Shown here piece after piece: positions 57,301 to 64,000 of a stretch of 64,000 nucleotides of DNA. Where the stretch lies: positions 23,234,106-23,298,105 of the forward strand of contig OZ024915.1 of NCBI GenBank assembly GCA_964017125.1, in the 5' to 3' direction. Every line of letters begins with the position of its first letter. The stretch's first letter is position 1. The notes beneath the pieces are model-generated. The model did not search any database. It saw only the letters and a list, made by a program, of their open reading frames with translations, and had not been told where the DNA came from. The DNA is from Flabesymbios commensalis (taxonomy: Eukaryota > Annelida > Polychaeta > Terebellida > Flabelligeridae). A program made the translations under genes and the position numbers.

Positions 57301-60300
57301 TACATAAATTTTATCCTGGATGTCGAACATAGTTAGGGTGCTGGTCACCTGTATTCGACATCCTGATGTACACAATTTTACTTACAATTGCATATTTATA
57401 CACGATTATTGTATATATTTGTGTATAAAAAGCCTAATAAATAAATAAATAAATAAGGACACTCACCATAATTTGAAGTCTTTCTACATCTTGCTCGCCA
57501 CGCTTGACCAGCTGATGATGTAGGCCTTTGTTCAGCTCTGTGACCTGGAGACACAGGTCTCTGATGTCAAACATGTCCTTCTGAGCACTCTGCCATAAAG
57601 CTGACACTCGGCGACGTGCCAGCCAGCCGCGGGCGTATTTCTGAGAGAACACGATTTTACTGGCGATGGGGAGCAGTCCTGCGTTCAGCTGTTCCACGTG
57701 CCAGTACTTTAAGAAGACCTGAGGGTAAATTACAAGATGTGTGGAATTATGATGATCCGGAAATTATGCTGAACAAATCACTGATATTGGGAATGAAATG
57801 AGTGTTTAAATAACAAGATTTACAAATGTGCCGTCCCCAATAAAACAATTGTTCACCCACTTGAAGTTGTGGGTCGCGAAAGCGAGGCACATCTTCAAGT
57901 GGGTGTTTTTTCTGAGATGATCATGTATTCTATGTCATGATGAAACTAGAACACTGTGTTACTGGATTTTTTGTTACATTTAGCCTTTAAAATTTTTGTA
58001 CAGATAATCATAATAATTGTGGGGTTTGATGTTCCCTATACGAAACATATGGTACTAAAGACCTGGGTGCCCTAATATCTTAGAATCTGCCGTACTATGT
58101 AGTCCGTATTGCACACCGTATATCATAATGTTTTTCTTTATATACAAGCTATTAATATACATAGTCTACTACCAAAATAACTGATTTCTAGTTTGATTCC
58201 TGGAGCATCAGCTAATCCGCATCAAGTTTTTAAATGACACTAACTTTTCAAATTGAAAGTAGAGAAGGTAAAGGTCAAATAAATCTTGTCAGTAGTATGG
58301 GTCCCAGGTTTAACAAATCAGATAATATAAAACACTGATGTTTATCCTCATTATACCTTTGTCTTTCCAATTTCCGCCCCCTTGAAAGCGGCCACCTGCA
58401 GTATGCGGCCACAATTTGCCGGAGAAGGCTCCATCGAGGCTGTCACAGGAAACGCCAGTGCCCTGTACCTGGAAACACAAAATATAGACTGGTATGGCCT
58501 TAATCCTTTAGCTGCAAAGTTATTTGATTTTTACGGAGACCCACAACTTCAGGACAGTAAAAATTCCGCATATTTGTTTAATCAGACAGAAGACATTTGT
58601 AGTTCTTGATGATTTAATTTTCACTTTCAAGAACAGTTAGTTATTTGCCAAATGCCAAGCAAAGCCAAAATACTTGATTTTTTTTTCGCGGTAGACTGAA
58701 TATCGTGATCGGAGAACGACCCCTGGACCCCGGCGTGACAGGCGATAGGGTAGTGCTAACCTCTGGATCACCAATGTCACCTACGATAGCTTCTCTCTGA
58801 TTTTATCAGTACTTTTCTGACAGGTTGTTGAAAGTAAAATATAGAAACACTGATATATGTTGCGACTTGTATTTCACAAATCCAAATAATTTCCAGTGAC
58901 TTTAAAGGGACAGATCAAGTACCGCAAACTCAAAAGGTTTCAAAATTTAAATTTGTGTCATTTAGGCTTATATCATTATAAATCTATAGGCCTATTATTT
59001 TCCACCATCCTCCATTGAAAGAGATATGTGCCTGATAAATGTCTATGTTGAAATATTCATACAATTTCAGACAACCATGACTGAGGTTCTACATGAAATA
59101 TTCGATGTTGATATGTTTTTTTCTTTGAAAGGGTCAACACTGAAGAAAATTCCTTTATTTTTGTCACTACATCAACCACAAACATCCCATGAATATTGCC
59201 AGCGTATTTTTGCGATGTATATTCACAATGCTTAGCAAAGATTTGCCACACGTCAATTGGCAGAGTTTAGTGGTATCGAGCCCTCCAGTTTAAACTGTGT
59301 GGCCGCCCGATAGGAACGCGCTAATTTCCCGATAACGCTGTAATTGAACTTGCAACGTCTTTGACGATGTGAAACATCTGAAACATTACATACTTCTCCT
59401 AATACGAGTTCAAAACGTGTTGTCATAGTTCACGACTAGTAAATTATAAAAAGCCCCTATTTTTAGAAGGAAGTAATAATATTGGTGTCTAATATCCTTT
59501 TACTGACAAATAATTCATAACGTGAAGGATCGAACTAAAAAACAAAAATGTAATAACGTGCATTTGTCATTATCTGGTTTTATGGTAAACCTAATTACGT
59601 TGTCAACGGATGTTTCTAAAAATTGTAATCCATCGGAATGTTGCCGCTCACACATTCAAACACGCAAAAATGTACAACAGTGTTAAAATAAACATATCTT
59701 ATTTGCCTGAATATGTCCCTTTAAGCTGTGGACCGCGATAGAGATTCAAAACTGATTGATAGATCAGAGTGCTTGGGATTGATCACTCCATCAGGTGGAA
59801 GGGCTGACTACTCCATCAGCTCCACCCACCCTGGATAGGTCATACAAACCTGTTGAAGAACACTTTGTGTGGTAGCCTCGTGGCATAGCCCTGCCTGCGG
59901 ATCTTCACCGTCTCCAACACCCCTGTGTACCGAAGCTGGAGTAGCACCACCTCCTGGTTGAACAGCTCTTGTTTCATCACCTGGTTAGGCTTTATACATC
60001 TGTGAAGCAACAATAAACAGGATAAAAACAAAGCTATTGATGAGATAGTATATGATAACAGTGCCCATTGTGAAAGAACAGCGGTGGTGTGTGTAAGAAA
60101 TACATGATTTTATATATTTGAATTTTATATTAATGAATTCCATCTTCCCTACAGCAATGCTAAAATCTGTTGACGAAATATAATTTCAGTGATTATTATT
60201 GTCTACTCGTGCATTTTTGTTATTTGCCAGTAGACTTGGCATATTGGCTTTTTTTGTTACATATTGTCATGCGGTAACGTTATTGATTAATATTTGTTAT

Positions 60301-63300
60301 ATTTTCCCGTACGAGTTAATGTCACTGGTCGGTATTTGTCTGCTCTAAGCACAATATAGACCACATGGAAAAAACCTCATAGTAATTCCCAGGTATGTGA
60401 TTCACTACGTTACAGAGTTGAACTTAGGATAACTTTTGTGGAATACAGACCTGACAAACTGAGGTTGAGCATCAAGCAGCTTAGCCATTAGATCTGTGAG
60501 CGAATTCTACAACAGTGACAAACAGATAAAGACATCCATCTAGTATGTTATCATGCTAATCTTAATTACAATGCTGACATATTTTTGTATAAACCATGGA
60601 GATCAAATGGTTTTTCAATTTAAAATCATCATGAATGTCTTAGTTAGCTCTTTGCGCTTCATTGTTTTATTCTTCCATACGCAGTGAAAGAGTACATATC
60701 GTCGCCTCGGAGCTAAAGGATCCTATCTGACACTCGTCAGAGTGGCAGATAGGATCCTTTAGCTCCGAGGCGACGATATTTATAATGGTCGTAGACCCAT
60801 AACATAGGTATTCAAATAAAGCGAAAACAGCCAACTAAGACATTTAGGATGATTTCAAATTGAAAAAACTCTTCGGTTTCTATGGCTTGAATGATAATAT
60901 TTCAGCGCTTCAAGGGTAAGCGAAATTAGACAACTTGTTGATGTGATAACTCACTCTGAATCTGAGACCGGCTGTCCTGATAGTGTTGTCAAAAGTATTA
61001 TATTCACCTCTTCTTGCCCTGAAAAAAATGAAATAAAAAATGTTAATTTATTTAAACATACATTGGCTGGTAATTAATCGTCTGGTACAGATTCAATATA
61101 ATTTTTTCGTTCTGTCACGCATACAAATAAGATTGAGATGAACCCACCAATAAACCAATAATAAGATAAACCAACCCAGTCAGCAAAAGGCGTTGTGGCT
61201 GTGTTGGATTGATGTTGGTCCTACACCAATACAACACTGGAACAACGCAACGTGCTTAATGAGAGCTAGAAGATAAAATTCATTAACTTACTTCTCCTTT
61301 AGTTTGAGACCCTGTTTCTTTGACACACTCTTCCCCTTGGTTAAGGACAGTTCAGGTGCCTTACATAGAAGTAGGGACTTGCGACTTCTCGATGGTGCGT
61401 TTGAACTATAAAAAGAAAATGTAAAACACATGATAGTTTGTGAAAATGCAGCAATTCGTTTATTATATGTCAGCTGGTTAATCATTAATTATAATTGACC
61501 TATATTTTGCATATAATTATCTTTTCGAATAATCAAATAAAACGTTGAACAACAAAATGATTAGCTCAAAAAAATCCAAGTAGATCTACATCTATTTTAT
61601 TTGACATATTTTTGTTTTAATACTTTAAGGTGTTGGTAAGGCTATTGACCCTTCGAGTGCCTGGCGCACTTAAAAATTTTACAATTTGTATTGAACAACC
61701 GGTGTTTTCTATTTTTTGGGGGCAGTAAAAAAGTATTGTCTATTGATAAATACTATTTGGTAAACATTGTCTGTGTTGATATTTTTCTGAACTTCAACCT
61801 AGAGATGTTATCTACTGGAGATGCTATTGCATTAGGTATAAAATATAATATTTTGCATTGGGGCTATCACTCGTGGCTGATTTAGAACTTTCACAGATGT
61901 GTTTGTGTTTTAGTTCTTTAGTCCAACTGAGGAGGTCCGGCGTGGTCCGGAGTAGAGTACTATACTTTCGCCATGTGTTTTATGCATCCTTCATTGACAC
62001 TTTAACCCTTTCAGTGCTGGGACCGTCTTTATACGTCAGAGTCTGACATATAGAAACGGTCCTCGCACTGAAAGAATTAAAATATTTCTTATTGCTATAG
62101 AACTGTAACATAGATATTCAAATGAAGCGGAAATAGCTACCTGATACATTTATGATGATTTCAAATCAAAAAACCGTTTGGTCTCCGTGATTTATACAAA
62201 ACTATTTCAGCGTTGTAATTGTTGATACCAAAGTAACGATATATAATAATACTGGCTTCACCTTGGCATGAGGGTGCCCACGTCAGAAATGGCCGCGAAG
62301 AACATATCAGACACAAGCTGGCTCTCTGAGTGCATCATACAATTCATCAGGTTCAGACTCAGTGTGTCCTGATTCTTCTCCAAGAACCCGCTGACATTGT
62401 ACACGACCTGCAGACAAACGACGCAAGTCAGTTAAATTATATTCCACCCATCCCAGTAAAGACAAAACATTTGTATAACATTCTGTACAATGTTTAACGT
62501 TGGCCGGTGTTGTACAAATGTTGTGCTAATGTTTTGTTTGCGATGGGTTATGTGAATAACAATTATAATTCTGTAAAAAGTTATGATATTTGAACCTTCA
62601 CCTGCTAGTGACGCAAGTGTATCATTTGAGATATTCGAGGGAAAATTAATTCAGGACATCGGCCTGTTAACCCTTCCAGTGCGGGGACCGACTTTAGACG
62701 TCCGAATCTGAGACGTCAGATCCTGACGTCTAAAGTCGATCCCCGCACAGAAAGAATACAATATTTCTAATGGCCGTAGACCCACAACACAGGTATTCAG
62801 ATACAGCGGAAATAGCTAACTAAGACATTTTTGATGATTTGAAATTGAACCCCTTTGTTCTCTTGGTTTAAATAAAATATTTCAGCGTTTAAAGGGTTTA
62901 ATAACGCTTGGGTATTTTACACAATTTTGTAATTTCCATTCACTGCGAGGTGGGAATTCGCACCTCGCGATGAGTGGAAATTTTGTGAAATTTGTTAGTT
63001 AATAGGTTTTTTATCACCATACAATATTTTGTATTAGTGATTAATACTAATATTAAAAATAGCGTTTGCTGAAGTTGCACTTAAAAAAAAAATCATACAA
63101 ATTTACATCTAAAACATATTCGTCTCCTAATGCGATTCCAAATAACAAATAATATTTGAAATTCGCCGTATTTTATTCATGTATACGATTATTTGCATAT
63201 TTATTATCCTAATCGGTCATGATGTTTACTTACAGGTCCTGCGAAGTGAAATAGTGTGAAATTCAACTCCCGCCCTTTAGGTTTCTCAAATAATGATTTC

Positions 63301-63860
63301 TTCCCGATATTTTTGTGGAGTTTTTCCAACAATGTCTGGTCGCTCGCTTTTGGAAAACGGCTTTCTTCGTCCATCAAAGTGAACAAACCCAGGGGCGCCT
63401 AAAATTAGAATATAATTACAATTATATCCATTTTAGCTAATCTCAACTTTTGTTGTTTTCAAACATTTAAATATATGTTTTTTAAAAGTGATGTATCGTT
63501 TAACAAACGTTAATAAATAAATAATACGTGCTCCATTTAAGAATTGTATGTAAATTTAATTAATTTGATAGTGTTGGTCGCGGTAGCGACTAGCGAGACA
63601 CAACTTGAAGTGGGTGTTTTTCAAATTACAACAGTTAGGAAGTTAACACTGTTTAGTTTATTGCAGGGTTAAAAGATCAAATAGTTGATACACTAGCGTA
63701 TATTATGTACCTGTAGACATATTTCAATGAGGGGTCGGTTGTCAACAAACTTGATGTCCTTCCCCTTAATCCCTTCTCTCTTGTATTCGTCCAACTCCCA
63801 CTGGAATATATGCTGGTTGAAGAAGTACTGCAGTTGTTCGTTTGTCACGTTGATACAAAG
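43834..63860 (-). CDS. Unconventional (class III-related) myosin with a SMAD-type MH2 domain in its tail, 5' partial
   Basis: Exons in order: 63711-63860, 63234-63398, 62262-62407, 61292-61405, 60955-61018, 60451-60506, 59850-59999, 58357-58468, 57467-57718, 57015-57128, 56287-56675, 54917-55061, 52518-52535, 48857-49012, 47820-47892, 47138-47293, 45970-46150, 45296-45354, 44473-44635, 43834-43916; about 915 codons in the window. Order of parts: myosin motor (relay to converter), one IQ motif, short coiled coil, Pro-rich linker, MH2 domain, basic tail with stop TAA at 43834-43836. All borders are GT-AG and the phases agree except between 48857-49012 (phase 0 out) and 47820-47892 (needs 2 nt before it). 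A small exon is probably missing there. The N-terminal motor, and any kinase as in class III, lies right of the window. The myosin moves on actin; MH2 domains bind phosphopeptides and partners. A fusion of two genes by my reading is possible but unlikely. Confidence 0.8.
44338..44418. repeat. Family C central hairpin, outside the CDS tail exons
   Basis: CAGTGCGGGGACCGACTTTA, GACGTCAGATTCTGACGTC, TAAAGTCAGTCCCCGCGCTA form one hairpin of about 75 bp. Confidence 0.7.
44655..44953. repeat. Degenerate family A MITE in a myosin-MH2 intron
   Basis: CATTTGAAGTTTTGTCTCGC, ATTCAGATTTGACAAAATGG, CGGCGATTAAAGGGTTTA. Confidence 0.55.
44976..45084. mobile_element. CCCAGCAAACAC palindromic MITE, myosin-MH2 intron
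   Basis: CCCAGCAAACACGAGACGTT ... AACGTCTCGTGCTTGCTGGG, hairpin of about 109 bp. Confidence 0.8.
45382..45600. mobile_element. piggyBac-like MITE, family B, myosin-MH2 intron
   Basis: TTAACCCTTTTATCGCG ... TTAGCGATGAAAGGGGTTTAA; the central stem has lost part of its right arm. Confidence 0.75.
45970..46150 (-). CDS. MH2 domain, C-terminal exon
   Basis: 60 codons plus 1 nt: [55 protein letters not shown]. It matches SMAD (KIFN..EF...L, LTRMCTIRMSFVKGWG, STPCWIELHL). The KGWG loop is replaced by AKNTF. If the donor G|GTAGCG is not used the frame runs to a stop at 45935, giving an end [10 protein letters not shown], so an intron-retention isoform is possible. Confidence 0.82.
46279..46497. mobile_element. 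piggyBac-like MITE, family B, myosin-MH2 intron
   Basis: TTGACCCTCAAAGCGC ... TTAGCCGCTTAAGGGTTAA; perfect stem CCCACTTGAAGTTGTG / CACAACTTCAAGTGGG. Confidence 0.75.
46585..46800. repeat. Diverged family B MITE
   Basis: ACCCAATTGAAGTTGTG, TATCGCTACCGCGACCCACA, CATCAAGTGGGTAAAAAATA; both outer ends are unclear. Confidence 0.58.
46879..47117. mobile_element. piggyBac-like MITE, family C
   Basis: TTAACCCTTTCAATGTGAGG, centre TCAGAATCTGACGTC / GACGTCAGATTGTGA, right end near ATTTCAACACTCTACGGGCT. Its left TTAA is the end of a family D remnant (GTCCTAGCAGCACGAGGG). Confidence 0.7.
47138..47293 (-). CDS. MH2 domain, third recognised exon
   Basis: 52 codons, phase 0: [52 protein letters not shown]. 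It follows SMAD ([25 protein letters not shown]) in order and spacing, including the core E/N-V/I-F/Y-A and the C/SDSA.(I/F)V block. Confidence 0.82.
47430..47585. repeat. (GAAT/GGAT)n tetranucleotide repeat in a myosin-MH2 intron
   Basis: Runs of GAATGAATGAATGAAT with a GGATGGATGGATGGATG block in the middle, between exons 47820-47892 and 47138-47293. Confidence 0.85.
47820..47892 (-). CDS. MH2 domain, second recognised exon
   Basis: After TTTCAG: A + [24 protein letters not shown], donor AAG|GTAAAT. This is the SMAD signature (R)xxLGLLSNxxR......IGKG. The exon needs two nucleotides from the preceding exon to complete its first codon. Confidence 0.82.
48005..48234. mobile_element. piggyBac-like MITE, family A, myosin-MH2 intron
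   Basis: TCAACCCTTTAAGCGCC ... CCGGCGGTGAAAGGGTTAA; stem CCCACTTGAAGTTGTG / CACAACTTCAAGTGAG. Confidence 0.75.
48277..48515. mobile_element. Family B MITE, myosin-MH2 intron
   Basis: TTAACCCATAAAGCTCTAAA ... GTGCTTAGCGGGTAAAGGAT; stem CAGTTGAAGCTGTG / CACACTTTCAAGTG. Confidence 0.7.
48857..49012 (-). CDS. MH2 domain, first exon
   Basis: 52 codons: [66 protein letters not shown] matches the SMAD MH2 start (W..I.YYE...RVGE.F). The donor AAAA|GTGTAC leaves phase 0, which does not match the next recognised exon. Confidence 0.78.
49190..49402. mobile_element. Family B MITE, reversed
   Basis: AAGACACTGTTATTGGGAAT, ACCACCTGAGGTTGTGGATC, ACACAACCTCAAGTGGTTGA; ends at GCAGGATGAGATTAA. Both arms share compensating changes (GAGGTTGTG / CACAACCTC). 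Confidence 0.65.
49500..50915. repeat. 33-bp minisatellite in a myosin-MH2 intron
   Basis: Unit CTGACATCGACTGTGCCATC + AATAGTCAACTAA, about 42 copies between exons 52518-52535 and 48857-49012. A variant block (GTGCTATCAATAGGAAATTA, then AACTAGCATAGACTG) recurs near 49688, 49915 and 50510, showing higher-order duplication. No open frame runs through it. Confidence 0.85.
51130..51540. repeat. (ATTGC)n pentanucleotide array
   Basis: Nearly pure TTGCATTGCA repeats at 51210-51290 and 51410-51520, with degenerate TTGTATTGCATT flanks. All six frames stay open because the unit has no stop; the resulting reading frames are not genes. Confidence 0.9.
52518..52535 (-). CDS. Probable 18-nt microexon of the myosin
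   Basis: GTTTCCCAG acceptor, then six codons (MAGSFT) and donor ACG|GTGAGT, phase 0 on both sides. It could be included or skipped without changing frame. Only the good splice sites and phase support it. Confidence 0.45.
52876..53170. repeat. Diverged tandem duplication, about 150-bp unit
   Basis: GCGAGACAAAATCTGATGGC / GCGAGACAAAATCTGATTGC, CATAAAACC and GGTAGTGG/GGTAACGG...TTTGCATA recur about 152 bp apart. In the large myosin-MH2 intron. Confidence 0.65.
54455..54835. mobile_element. Family D MITE, myosin-MH2 intron
   Basis: Palindrome CATTTGAAGCTGGAATTGC / GCAATTTCCAGCTTCAAATG, later GTGTATATATACGGTCACAG and CAGGAGAAGGGGTAAT. Confidence 0.65.
54917..55061 (-). CDS. Pro/Asn-rich linker exon of the myosin
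   Basis: 48 codons plus 1 nt: [49 protein letters not shown]. The acceptor TTTTTTCAG and donor CAG|GTACGT are strong. It resembles SMAD-type linkers only in being Pro/Ser-rich. Confidence 0.75.
55440..56078. repeat. CATGN pentanucleotide mosaic with inverted blocks
   Basis: Blocks in order: ATGCC-type, (ATGTC)n at 55517-55600, (GGCAT)n from 55627, (TGACA)n, (GGCAT)n, (TGACA)n to about 55925, then ATGCC again near 56027-56080. (ATGTC)n and (GACAT)n are complementary, so the array can fold into a long hairpin. It lies in a myosin intron. Confidence 0.88.
56287..56675 (-). CDS. Pro/Arg-rich tail exon of the myosin
   Basis: About 130 codons, phase 2 out. After [20 protein letters not shown] it becomes low complexity: [53 protein letters not shown]. 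PxxP runs ([10 protein letters not shown]) could bind SH3 domains. Likely a disordered spacer between neck and MH2 domain. Confidence 0.8.
56678..57465. repeat. 453-bp tandem duplication spanning a myosin intron
   Basis: The intron copies 56678-57014 and 57131-57466 align almost base for base (e.g. AATAGCGCGGGAAACAACAA, GTCGAACATAGTTAGGGTGC), with about 8 substitutions and short indels by eye. The duplicated unit runs from inside exon 57467-57718 to inside exon 56287-56675. Confidence 0.85.
57015..57128 (-). CDS. Chimeric duplicated coiled-coil exon
   Basis: 38 codons, in frame, acceptor TTTAG and donor ACG|GTGAGT. The first part (KEEEGEIKL) copies the 5' end of exon 56287-56675; the rest ([29 protein letters not shown]) copies the 3' end of exon 57467-57718. 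A 453-bp tandem duplication with both breakpoints inside exons explains it. It adds about one more turn set of charged coiled coil. Confidence 0.8.
57467..57718 (-). CDS. Myosin converter end, IQ motif and start of coiled coil
   Basis: 84 codons, phase 0 on both sides. [12 protein letters not shown] ends the converter; [16 protein letters not shown] is the single IQ-type light-chain or calmodulin site. [20 protein letters not shown] and [10 protein letters not shown] then give heptad-like spacing. The 3' part of this exon is the source of half of the next exon (57015-57128). Confidence 0.87.
57770..57925. repeat. Family B MITE fragment, reversed, myosin intron
   Basis: AACAAATCACTGATATTGGG, then CACCCACTTGAAGTTGTGGG, GCGAGGCACATCTTCAAGTG. 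Confidence 0.6.
58357..63860 (-). CDS. Myosin motor exons (relay, loop 2, SH-region, converter)
   Basis: Eight exons. 63711-63860: [20 protein letters not shown] and [11 protein letters not shown] (relay helix). 63234-63398: [19 protein letters not shown] and [10 protein letters not shown]. 62262-62407: [17 protein letters not shown]. 61292-61405: Lys/Ser-rich loop 2 ([26 protein letters not shown]). 60955-61018 and 60451-60506: [12 protein letters not shown] and [19 protein letters not shown]. 59850-59999: CIKPN, then [20 protein letters not shown]. 58357-58468: [30 protein letters not shown]. Phases 0,0,2,2,0,2,2,0 chain without a break. WELDEYK.EGI and FLKY(Y/W)HVEQLN fit class III best from memory. 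Confidence 0.87.
60600..60918. mobile_element. Family C MITE carrying a large perfect hairpin, myosin intron
   Basis: Left GGAGATCAAATGG..., AAATCATCATGAATGTCTTA; right GGTCGTAGACCCATAACATA, GGATGATTTCAAATTGAAAA. The centre (60696-60779) is an 84-bp hairpin instead of the usual GACGTCAGA one. Confidence 0.68.
62002..62225. mobile_element. piggyBac-like MITE, family C, myosin intron
   Basis: TTAACCCTTTCAGTGCTGGG, centre GACCGTCTTTATACGTCAGA, right end TATTTCAGCGTTGTAATTG. Confidence 0.72.
62452..62547. mobile_element. CCCAGTAAAGAC palindromic MITE, myosin intron
   Basis: CCCAGTAAAGACAAAACATT ... AATGTTTTGTTTGCGATGGG. Confidence 0.72.
62667..62901. mobile_element. piggyBac-like MITE, family C, myosin intron
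   Basis: TTAACCCTTCCAGTGCGGGG ... TTTCAGCGTTTAAAGGGTTTAA; long hairpin ACCGACTTTAGACGTC / GACGTCTAAAGTCGAT. Confidence 0.8.
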
Positions 63861-64000
63861 CTGAAAAAAGGCATCTTGAATATCAAGTCAGCGTCATCTG
63901 GTGTATAAACGGTAAACAGGCATATCTCTCTCTGTGATTGGTTGCCGTCACTCGCGCTGTGCACCATGGGGGACAATGTTGGGAGAAAATGGTAGCTGGG

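Overview
The window is AT-rich, intron-rich animal DNA. Introns have GT-AG borders, coding exons are short and spread over kilobases, and the genes are bilaterian-type signalling, P450 and myosin genes. The dense load of small palindromic DNA transposons, tRNA- and 5S-derived SINEs and an APE-type LINE suggests a marine invertebrate. I cannot name the phylum from sequence alone.

Layout. (1) 217-7210, plus strand: the 3' half of a ZAK/MAP3K20-like ribotoxic-stress kinase gene (SAM domain, YEATS-like domain, Ser/Arg-rich tail); the kinase exons lie left of the window. (2) 7.2-20.5 kb: no host gene seen; a repeat field with piggyBac-like MITEs, SINEs and a tandem array at 16.0-17.7 kb. (3) 20733-29332, minus strand: a complete seven-exon microsomal cytochrome P450 of the CYP1/CYP17-like (clan 2) type. 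It has two unusual active-site substitutions, and its last intron is filled by a 32-bp minisatellite that looks derived from its own last splice acceptor. (4) 29.5-43.8 kb: no host gene seen; a nested MITE/SINE block, a non-autonomous hAT, a broken LINE (32.76-36.25 kb, minus), two palindrome clusters flanking an AAGTCG/CGACTT array, and a 5S-rRNA-headed SINE. (5) 43834-63860 and beyond, minus strand: the 3' part of an unconventional myosin. Its motor resembles class III, followed by one IQ motif, a short coiled coil, a Pro-rich linker, then an apparently spliced-in SMAD-type MH2 domain and a basic C-terminal tail.

The three host genes do not form an obvious pathway. The most notable observation is the myosin-MH2 architecture, supported by exon order, strand, splice sites and mostly compatible intron phases, with one junction unresolved. 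Within it, a 453-bp tandem duplication made a new chimeric in-frame exon. Four families of TTAA-flanked MITEs with CCCTT ends occupy most introns and intergenic space. All boundaries were read by eye; no alignment or database search was run, and family calls rest on remembered family features.
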